From assembly GCA_034436755.1 (NCBI GenBank), contig DAOTVB010000174.1:1-64000 (forward strand): a stretch of DNA of 64,000 nucleotides, in the 5' to 3' direction. The DNA comes from CAKZQX01 sp034436755 (lineage in GTDB: Bacteria > Chloroflexota > Chloroflexia > Chloroflexales > Chloroflexaceae). The notes beneath the pieces were generated by a model, which did no database searches, was not told the DNA's origin, and worked only from the letters and a program-made list of their open reading frames with translations. Positions 57,993 through 64,000 of the stretch are shown here, piece by piece. Each line of letters begins with the position of its first letter. The first letter of the stretch is position 1. Position numbers and translations under genes: made by a program.

Positions 57993-58133
57993 ACGTACGC
58001 GGTCGTTGCTCCGGCAGGAGACTCCGCCTCCGGCAGGGCGGAAAAAACCATTCAAAATGTATCATGTTGCCGCAGGCGAATCGGGCCGTTCATCCAGGCA
58101 AATGCCTGATTTGAACGCCCACCGCGTAACTCC
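57993..58133 (+). repeat. Rep-B element between the two tRNA-like RNAs
   Basis: Begins ACGTACGCGGTCG with CCTCCGGCAGGGCGG and ends GAACGCCCACCGCGTAACTCC; the second half is the inverse of 3806-3885. The central long hairpin is absent. It separates the two structured RNAs. Confidence 0.75.
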
Positions 58134-58227
58134 GGTCAATGATTTTACCGAGAAGGAGTGGAAGATACGCAGAAACGCGTCTCTACCACGACAATCCTTC
58201 CATGTACGCCGGGGCCCCGGCCTGTCA

Positions 58228-58319
58228 GGAGCGAACGGCCATCAGGTGAAACTGCTGCGCGAGGTTCGATTCCTCGTCACTGCGCGGATGAGTGGAGCCC
58301 ATCTGAAAGTTCGTTCTCC
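58228..58319 (+). ncRNA. second capped tRNA-like RNA, degenerate or divergent
   Basis: The same order of parts as the RNA at 57805: GGAGCGAAC (58228-58236), a small hairpin CAG-GTGAAA-CTG, a canonical T arm CGAGG-TTCGATT-CCTCG (58260-58276), TCACT, a 9-nt cap GCGCGGATG, AGTGG pairing with TCACT, a short spacer, then GTTCG-TT-CTCC (58309-58319) pairing with the first strand. The acceptor stem is only five pairs and the D arm is not recognisable. It could be a diverged paralogue (compare paired Y RNAs in some bacteria) or a decaying copy. Confidence 0.5.
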
Positions 58320-58359
58320 GCATCGGCACGATGCTACGGGGCCTTACCAGATAACCAGC

Positions 58360-58407
58360 GCGGGTGTATGGTGCGCGTGACCCGATTGGCCCCCACCAGA
58401 CACCCGC
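58360..58407 (+). ncRNA. 13-bp hairpin in the slipin leader
   Basis: GCGGGTGT and ACACCCGC pair, followed by an A/G mismatch and TGGTG/CACCA, closing a 20-nt loop. It lies between the second tRNA-like RNA and the slipin start (58456), 49 bases before the ATG. It could be a terminator without U tract, a processing site, or a 5'-leader element. Confidence 0.5.
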
Positions 58408-58455
58408 TGTGTGAATGCAGCGCTATCCGGTCTGTTGCCGGCAGGAGGTGCAACC

Positions 58456-59316
58456 ATGAAACGCCACGAAATCATTATCAAGAATACGCACCGGGGGCTG
58501 CGCTATGAAGACGGTGTCCTCACCAGCGTGCTGGACGCGGGACGCTACCTGATTGCCATGCCGCTGGACCTGGGCTTCTACCGCCGTCCCAATGTCGAGA
58601 TTGTCCTGGTCGATATGCGTGAGCGGGATCTGACCATCAAGGGCCAGGAGATCCTGACGGCGGACAAGGTAGCGCTGCGGGTGAGCATTATCGTGCGCTT
58701 CCGCGTCACCGACCCGCGTGCCGCCCTGGAAGCCGTAGCAAACTACGAAGAGCGGATCTACGCCGATGTGCAACTGGCGGCGCGGCGCTCGCTGGCGGCC
58801 ACTTCGCTGGAAGATATTCTGACGGATCGCAACCGCCTGAGTGAGGATATCCTGCGTGATGTCAAGGAGACGGCCGCAGGGTATGGTGTAGAGATCCTGC
58901 GGGCCGATGTGAAAGATCTGATTTTCCCCGGCAACCTGCAGGAGATCATGAACCGGGTGCTGATCGCCGAGCGTATGAGCCAGGCGCAACTGGTGGAGGC
59001 GCGCACCAAGGCCGAGATGCAGCGGATCGATGCGCAGGCCAAAAACGACATCAAGCGCGCCGAGGCCGAGGCACAGACTGCGGCGCTGCGCCGCACCGCC
59101 GCAGCCGAGGCCGATGTGCAGCGCATCAAGACCGAGGCCGATGTACAGGCTCTGCGCGAGCGCGAGCAGTCGGCGCGGGCCTACGCCGAGCATCCCGCCC
59201 TGCTGCGCCTGATCGAACTGGAGGCGCTGGGCGACCTGGCCCGCCTCGCCAACGCGCGCATCTATGTGAACTTCGACGGGCATGCCCGCAATGGCATTGA
59301 TGACGAGCGTGGGTGA
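58456..59316 (+). CDS. slipin / SPFH (band 7) protein
   Basis: A 286-residue SPFH-domain protein with a clean AGGAGG seven bases before the ATG. Residues about 25-190 are the band 7 domain (VLVDMRERDLTIKGQEILTADKV, ANYEERIYADVQLAARRSL). A long Ala/Glu/Arg coiled coil follows at 175-255, with a final LARLANARIYVNF segment. Unlike most slipins there is no N-terminal membrane helix, so it may be peripheral or cytosolic. Slipins usually form ring-like oligomers. In other bacteria slipin-type genes occur with RtcB/Ro/Y-RNA repair modules; two Y-RNA-like RNAs lie directly upstream here. RtcB and Ro are not in the window. Confidence 0.88.
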   Translation: MKRHEIIIKNTHRGLRYEDGVLTSVLDAGRYLIAMPLDLGFYRRPNVEIVLVDMRERDLTIKGQEILTADKVALRVSIIVRFRVTDPRAALEAVANYEERIYADVQLAARRSLAATSLEDILTDRNRLSEDILRDVKETAAGYGVEILRADVKDLIFPGNLQEIMNRVLIAERMSQAQLVEARTKAEMQRIDAQAKNDIKRAEAEAQTAALRRTAAAEADVQRIKTEADVQALREREQSARAYAEHPALLRLIELEALGDLARLANARIYVNFDGHARNGIDDERG

Positions 59317-59324
59317 TCGAACAT

Positions 59325-59352
59325 GGAGGGCGGCAGCCACGCTGCCGCCTCC
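59325..59352 (+). terminator. hairpin after the slipin gene
   Basis: GGAGGGCGGCAGC and GCTGCCGCCTCC pair with one bulged base around a CAC loop, nine bases after the stop. It is nearly the same as the hairpin after the expansin gene (26721). No U tract. Confidence 0.6.
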
Positions 59353-59383
59353 CGGCCCATCGGCTGAGACCGATTGGTTTTCA

Positions 59384-59488
59384 TCACCGCAGAGACGCCG
59401 AGGACGCCGAGATCATGATCTGGAGTGGGCAACCTCTGCCGCTGTTGCCCAGTGTGCCGTTGCTTGCTGGTTTGCTGCCAGACTGGTA
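59384..59488. repeat. Rep-D type repeat
   Basis: CACCGCAGAGACGCCGAGG...CGAGATCATGATC, then GTTGCTTGCTGGTTTGCTGCC and GACTGGTATTA, collinear with 31865-31980. It lies between two convergent gene ends. Confidence 0.6.
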
Positions 59489-60601
59489 TTAGACCGGCAG
59501 CACGATCAACTCCCGCGCGAAGCTGGTCAGGCTGCGCCCCCCCTCAGCCGTGATGACCACATCATCCTCGATCCGCACCCCACCGATCCCCTCGATATAG
59601 ATGCCCGGCTCAATGGTGAAGGTTGCGCCGACCGGCAGCGGGTCGGTACTGCCCGCCACGATGTAGGGCGGCTCATGCTCGTCCAGCCCCAACCCATGCC
59701 CGGTGCGATGGATAAAATACTCCCCATAGCCACCTGCGGTAATCACTGCGCGGGCAGCCTGATCGATCGCTTCCCCGCTGACTCCCGGTCGCAGCGCCGC
59801 TCGCCCGGCCGCATTTGCCCGCAACACCAGATCATGGATGCGCCGTGCCTCCGGGCCCGGTTCACCCAGGGCAACCGTGCGCGTCATGTCGGAGAGATAC
59901 GCACCGTAACGCGCGCCGCCGTCAATAATGATCAGGTCGCCCACCTCCAGCGGACGGTCGCTATTCTCGTGGTGAGGGTAGGCTCCATTGGGGCCGCCGG
60001 CAACGATGCTGGGGAAACTCTCGCCATCGCCCCCGGCGGCAATAATCGCATTCGCCAGGGTGGTCGCCAGTTCGCGCTCGGTGACACCCGGCCGGATCTG
60101 CGCAATCGTCTGTTGAAATGCCACCTCAATTATCCGGACCGCCTCGGCCATGGCTGCCAGTTCGTCCTGTTCCTTGACCATGCGTAACCCGGCCAGCAGC
60201 GGCGTGGCATCAACCGTTTGCAATCCGGGAGCGGCTTCCTCCAGGGCGCGCAGTTCACGCACCCGCATCACCATGTACTCGATGCCGACGCGCGCCGCCG
60301 TGTCCGGGACGATCTTGTCTACGGCGCTGCGCAGGGCTTCCGCCGGACCAGTGGCATCGTTCCAGGGGTAAAATTGCACCGGAATAGTAATGCTGGACTG
60401 CACCCGGGCCATCTCCAGCGTGGGCACAACAAAGCAGGGCAGCCCGCCATCAGCGGGAAACAGCACCAGCGACAGGCGCGAGGTGACGTGGAAATCCACG
60501 CCGGTCAGGTAGCGCAGGTTTGCGCCGGGGACAATCGCCACGGCCGCAAGCCCTTCCCGGTTCATCGCCTCCGTCAACCGGGTAATCCGATTGGCACTCA
60601 T
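59489..60601 (-). CDS. M24 family metallopeptidase (Xaa-Pro dipeptidase/aminopeptidase-like)
   Basis: About 370 residues: an N-terminal creatinase-type domain (to about 130) and a C-terminal pita-bread domain. The five metal ligands are visible: Asp in IIIDGGARYGAY, Asp in LSDMTRT, His in HRTGHGLGLDEHE, Glu in TIEPGIYI and Glu in VRIEDDVVI. It should remove residues before proline in the cytoplasm. Two ATGs lie six bases apart; GGAGG is seven bases before the second (60601) and only one before the first, so I choose 60601. Single gene, convergent with slipin. Confidence 0.92.
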   Translation of the reverse strand: MSANRITRLTEAMNREGLAAVAIVPGANLRYLTGVDFHVTSRLSLVLFPADGGLPCFVVPTLEMARVQSSITIPVQFYPWNDATGPAEALRSAVDKIVPDTAARVGIEYMVMRVRELRALEEAAPGLQTVDATPLLAGLRMVKEQDELAAMAEAVRIIEVAFQQTIAQIRPGVTERELATTLANAIIAAGGDGESFPSIVAGGPNGAYPHHENSDRPLEVGDLIIIDGGARYGAYLSDMTRTVALGEPGPEARRIHDLVLRANAAGRAALRPGVSGEAIDQAARAVITAGGYGEYFIHRTGHGLGLDEHEPPYIVAGSTDPLPVGATFTIEPGIYIEGIGGVRIEDDVVITAEGGRSLTSFARELIVLPV

Positions 60602-60690
60602 CGACATGCCTCCATTTCCTGGGTATGTTTACGTCCCAACAGGAACAGTTCAGGTCAGAGCCAGGCGGCATTGATCCCGCCGTCTACATT

Positions 60691-61464
60691 TTACGATTCT
60701 CCACCAATTTCGGCGAGTATCTGCAGCAGTTCAACATTCAGCGCGGTATAGCCGTTGCCATTGATATGCAGAAAATCATCCTGATACTCCGGGCGTACTC
60801 GACCCGTAGCATCCGCCAGCACTGCCGCCGTATCAAAAATGAACACCTGCTCATCACGCAGCGTGGCAATATGCTGATTGACCTCATCCACGGCAGCCGG
60901 TAGATCAACCGCTGAGAAGAGCCGCTGCTCGAGCGGTGCCGGGCCCAGCGGAAAGATCGTCGTCAAAATAACCGTTGCGCCCGCTTCGCGCGCCCGGGTG
61001 ACAATCTGCGAAATGTTGTCCTTACACGCGGCAATAATCGTAGCCCGGTCATGCGGAAAGATTGACAGCGTACTCAGATCATTCACCCCCACCTGCACAA
61101 CCAGGATATCCGGGGCGACCGGGGGAATATGGTAGTCAAAGCGCAGCAGCGCCTGAACCGAAGTCTGACCATTCACCCCGCGATTGATAAACTGCCACTG
61201 CGCGTTGTCGGCGGGCAGCACCCACTGCGCCGCGCGCGAGTCACCAAAAAAGACCACCCGCTGCGGCCCCGCCGCATCTGCTTCGGCGGACGGGGTGGCA
61301 GCGGTCGGATAGGCATCAAGGCTGAGCGGACTTAGCCGGGTACCGTTGAAGAAGCGTTGATACTGCCGGCTCTGCCGTAGCAAGACGATATTGAACAGCG
61401 CCGAGACAGCCAGGGCGATGAAAAGCAACCCAACCAGAAGCGATAGCATACGCCGTGATTTCAT
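60691..61464 (-). CDS. membrane-anchored SGNH/GDSL hydrolase
   Basis: About 257 residues. An N-terminal signal anchor (MLSLLVGLLFIALAVSALF) is followed by an extracytoplasmic SGNH hydrolase domain: block I VVFFGDSRA (catalytic Ser), block II NRGVNGQTS, block III VGVNDLS (Asn), block V DDFLHINGNGY (Asp/His). It likely acts as an esterase or deacetylase on surface glycans or lipids. I start at 61464 (KSRRMLSLL), since the longer frame to 61560 reads into a Rep-C element. Confidence 0.88.
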   Translation of the reverse strand: MKSRRMLSLLVGLLFIALAVSALFNIVLLRQSRQYQRFFNGTRLSPLSLDAYPTAATPSAEADAAGPQRVVFFGDSRAAQWVLPADNAQWQFINRGVNGQTSVQALLRFDYHIPPVAPDILVVQVGVNDLSTLSIFPHDRATIIAACKDNISQIVTRAREAGATVILTTIFPLGPAPLEQRLFSAVDLPAAVDEVNQHIATLRDEQVFIFDTAAVLADATGRVRPEYQDDFLHINGNGYTALNVELLQILAEIGGES

Positions 61465-61507
61465 AGTTTGCAACCTGCATCCAATACCACACAAGAACGA
61501 AGAAACA

Positions 61508-61690
61508 TATAGAGCAATCCTAACGTGGTCGTGAACTGGTTCTTTGGGATGCGCTCCCAACCGCCTGATGAACGTTGAAAAAATAGTCCGGGTATTAATA
61601 ACTGGGAGTCCCGGCTTTAGCCGGTGAAATGCCTGCTGGGACAGGGCAGACTGCCGGGAACGCCTGATCCGGCTGAAGCCGGGACTCCTG
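61508..61690 (+). repeat. composite Rep-C/Rep-A element
   Basis: A second copy of the 57588 composite: TATAGAGCAATCCTAACG, GGGATGCGCTCCCAACCG, GAAAAAATAGTCCGGG, then a full Rep-A (61603-61690, GGGAGTCCCGGCTTTAGCC to GGGACTCCTG). The remainder to 61967 is an AT-rich leader of the GH44 gene without further features. Confidence 0.75.
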
Positions 61691-61967
61691 AGAGTCGATA
61701 CCGTACACCTGCCGCGCAGGCGCTACTCCCGGCACGCTTTATGCTCTGTTACACTGTGTCCGGTTCTCTCTAGAGCATACCAGAAAAAAAGAGTACAATG
61801 GTCGAATTTTTGTTAAAGACTGAAGTAGCAAAATTGTCATCTGCTCACACATCTGTTTTCACTTGAAATCCAGCACAAACTGGTTTCCTGGTAACAGACG
61901 ATTCCGCTATTTCAGCAGGATTTGACCCGATCACGTATTACTTTTACTACTCTACAGGTGCTGCGTT

Positions 61968-63614
61968 ATGCGTACATGGTTAGCTTCGAACTACGCCCGG
62001 CTACTACTCGCGATCGTTATACTTGGTATTATCGGGAGCTGTAGCAATCCCACGACGGAGAGTCCGACAAGCAGCGTGGGGGAGAACACCCCCCTACCGG
62101 ATGCCGATGTTGTCATTCGCATCGACCCGGAGCAGGCGACCCACGCGATCAGTCCGTTTATCTACGGCCTCTCGGTCGCCTCCACCGATGAACTGAACGA
62201 TATGCGCCCTGGCCTGAACAGTTGGGGCGGCAATCCCAACACCCGCTACAACTGGCGGCATGGCAATGCCTGGAACACCGGCAGCGACTGGCTCTATATG
62301 AACTATGGCGATGAACAGGGCAACGTTGCCGCGACGAGTGACGAGTTTGTCATGAACTCAGTGAATGCCGGGGCCGCCGTGCGCATTGCCCTCCCCACGC
62401 TGGGCTGGGTCGCCAAAGACAGTGATAACGCGACCTGCTCGTTTCCGGACGCCAACGGCGAGTGTGGTGATGCTGCCGGGGCCACCTGCGAGAATCCCGG
62501 CCCAATCGCCGATCCCAATCATACCAGTGTACCCTCAGATGTTCAAGATATCGTTGCATGGGTTGAGCATATGCTGGTAGAGCAGGAGTTTGATGTCCGG
62601 TTTCTGGCGATGGACAATGAGCCGGAACTCTGGGGCATCACCCACTATGATGTGCATCCGACCTGCACCACCTACGAGGAGATCCTGACGAAGTATCTGG
62701 ACTATGCAACGGCGGTACGGGAAGTTGCCCCCGAGGTCGAACTGCTGGGCCCCGTGACCTGCTGCTGGTACTTCTACTGGAATTCGGCGGCAGGATGGGA
62801 AGACAAGGCAAAGCATGGCAACCAGGATTTTCTGCCCTGGTTCCTCGATCAGGTACGTGCGCACGACGAGCAGCATGGCGTCCAGACCATTGATGTGCTC
62901 GACATCCGCTTCTACCCCGAGGATGTCTACAACGAGGAGATCGACCCGGAAACCGCAGCACTCCGACTGCGCAGCACCCGGTCGCTCTGGGACAGAAGCT
63001 ATGTCGAGGAGACCTGGATCCAGGAGCCGATCTACCTGATCCCACGCATGAAAGAACTAATCGCGGAGCACTACCCCGGTCTCAAGCTGGCGATTAGCGA
63101 GTGGAACTGGGGCGCGGACCAGACGATGAATGGCGCGTTAGCACTGGCCGATGTGCTGGGCATCATGGGCCGCGAAGATGTCTACCTGGCGGCTTACTGG
63201 ACCCAGCCCGAGATCGGTAGTCCGGGGGCGTTTGCCTTCAGAATGTTTACCAACTATGACGGTCAGGGGCAGCGCTTCGGCGATATGTCGCTGCACACCA
63301 CGAGTAGCCTGCCGGATCAGGTGACGGCCTATGGCAGCCGGGATAGCGCCACCGGGCAACTGAAGCTGATGCTGATCAACAAAGATCCGGAACGCGACCT
63401 GCAAACCACCCTGGCGCTGCCCAACGGAGCCCTGACCGGCACCGGCATGCTCTACCGCTACAGCGAAGCCGAACCGAACGCGATTACCAGTGAGCCACTG
63501 ACGCTTGCTGACGCTACAACGCTGACACTACCGGCCTATTCGATTACGCTGGTTGTTATTGACATGCCGGACGCTATGGGCAATCAGACGAACGTTGCAC
63601 CGGATGAAACGTAG
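61968..63614 (+). CDS. lipoprotein glycoside hydrolase family 44 (endoglucanase/xyloglucanase)
   Basis: A 548-residue secreted lipoprotein: signal (LLLAIVILGIIGSC, lipobox Cys), a short Ser/Thr linker, then a GH44 catalytic domain. Signatures are WGGNPNTRYNWRHGNAWNTG, the acid/base Glu218 in DNEPELW and the nucleophile Glu378 in ISEWNWG, with a C-terminal beta-sandwich to about 535. GH44 enzymes cleave internal bonds of cellulose-type glucans and xyloglucan with retention. Attached to the outer face, it would work together with the secreted expansin of this window in plant polysaccharide or exopolysaccharide breakdown. Confidence 0.92.
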   Translation: MRTWLASNYARLLLAIVILGIIGSCSNPTTESPTSSVGENTPLPDADVVIRIDPEQATHAISPFIYGLSVASTDELNDMRPGLNSWGGNPNTRYNWRHGNAWNTGSDWLYMNYGDEQGNVAATSDEFVMNSVNAGAAVRIALPTLGWVAKDSDNATCSFPDANGECGDAAGATCENPGPIADPNHTSVPSDVQDIVAWVEHMLVEQEFDVRFLAMDNEPELWGITHYDVHPTCTTYEEILTKYLDYATAVREVAPEVELLGPVTCCWYFYWNSAAGWEDKAKHGNQDFLPWFLDQVRAHDEQHGVQTIDVLDIRFYPEDVYNEEIDPETAALRLRSTRSLWDRSYVEETWIQEPIYLIPRMKELIAEHYPGLKLAISEWNWGADQTMNGALALADVLGIMGREDVYLAAYWTQPEIGSPGAFAFRMFTNYDGQGQRFGDMSLHTTSSLPDQVTAYGSRDSATGQLKLMLINKDPERDLQTTLALPNGALTGTGMLYRYSEAEPNAITSEPLTLADATTLTLPAYSITLVVIDMPDAMGNQTNVAPDET

Positions 63615-63681
63615 CTATTGCCTGCGGAAGGCCCCTGTTCGCAGAGGATTACGTAACTCGTACTATTGAGGCATAATCAAT

Positions 63682-64000
63682 ATGAACAAATATCAGCTCG
63701 GTTTTATCCTGGAACAGGCCCTCGGCCATATCACGCACGCCCAGAATCTGCGAGTAAATATTCCCCACGACCCGGATGTCCAGGCGCACTGGGCGCTGGT
63801 TCCCTGGGAAACACCCGGCATCGGTAGCCGCATTCCCGTCTACAAAAGTAACTGGACCGTGCGGGCCGGACTGCGTGCCCGCAGTATGGTTGCCCGGATG
63901 ACCCGGCAGCACCAACTGGATGCGCTCTTCTTCCACTCGCAGGTACCGGCGGTGCTGGCAACCAACTGGATCAAACGCTTTCCCAGTATTGTCTCCCTGG
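63682..64000 (+). CDS. glycosyltransferase, N-terminal part (cut by window edge)
   Basis: The frame from ATG 63682 stays open to the last base (106 codons). It starts KYQLGFILEQALGHITHAQNL and has a Rossmann-like pattern, LDALFFHSQVPAVLATNWI, typical of the N-terminal half of GT-B glycosyltransferases (GT1/GT4). The C-terminal half lies outside the window. The ribosome site is weak. It starts 67 bases after the GH44 stop. Confidence 0.7.
   Translation, partial: MNKYQLGFILEQALGHITHAQNLRVNIPHDPDVQAHWALVPWETPGIGSRIPVYKSNWTVRAGLRARSMVARMTRQHQLDALFFHSQVPAVLATNWIKRFPSIVSL

Overview
This window looks like the chromosome of a filamentous member of the Chloroflexota. I infer this from a GC content of roughly 58-60% by eye, GAF-rich two-component kinases, several nSTAND/NB-ARC, WD40 and TPR proteins, Uma2, DUF4058 and DUF2809 families, caspase-fold C25 peptidases, a lipoprotein serpin, and secreted proteins ending in a short aromatic-Leu-Pro-Leu-x-x-Arg tail. 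No species can be named from the sequence.

Layout. 0-4.9 kb: repeats, a NarL-type sensor kinase and regulator pair, and a Uma2 nuclease. 5-8.3 kb (minus strand): a two-gene ThrE-type exporter, an AraC regulator and a membrane protein. 8.5-11.7 kb (minus strand): epimerase, glycosyltransferase and methyltransferase for a surface glycan. 12.4 kb: tRNA-Cys with its own promoter and terminator. 12.7-16.3 kb: two secreted proteins. 16.9-26.7 kb: a tandem-cyclase/AAA/TPR signalling protein, a large C25 peptidase and an expansin. 27-31.7 kb: a lipid-kinase-like protein, a thymidylate-kinase/methyltransferase fusion, a Uma2 remnant and a serpin. 32-37.4 kb: WD40 remnants around a giant beta-helix/FG-GAP surface protein. 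37.5-39.3 kb: small housekeeping-type genes. 39.7-46.6 kb: a split STAND-type cluster (membrane-anchored tag plus effector-associated domain, a wrecked nSTAND gene, an NB-ARC ATPase, three TPR genes). 46.8-49.6 kb: aconitase. 50.1-51.9 kb: a cis-prenyltransferase beside a possible PatF-like prenyltransferase. 52.5-56.7 kb: a second C25 peptidase behind an HPr-kinase-like protein. 57.4-58.4 kb: structured non-coding RNAs ahead of a slipin gene. 59.5-64 kb: an M24 peptidase, an SGNH hydrolase, a GH44 endoglucanase and the start of a glycosyltransferase.

The most unusual parts are as follows. (1) At 57.8-58.3 kb there are two tRNA-like RNAs in permuted order: the T arm comes first, the acceptor stem is capped by a 9-nt loop, and the ends are clamped by a long helix. 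This is the architecture of bacterial YrlA Y RNAs or of a permuted tRNA, and the pair lies just upstream of a slipin gene. (2) In the STAND cluster one short tag motif occurs in three neighbouring genes, and the NB-ARC and TPR parts are separate polypeptides. (3) Four different secreted proteins share a C-terminal tail that looks like a sorting signal. (4) Several families of small inverted-repeat elements fill most gene-free gaps; in one family the position of a long hairpin is kept while its sequence has changed completely. No transposase, integrase, CRISPR array, rRNA or prophage gene was seen.
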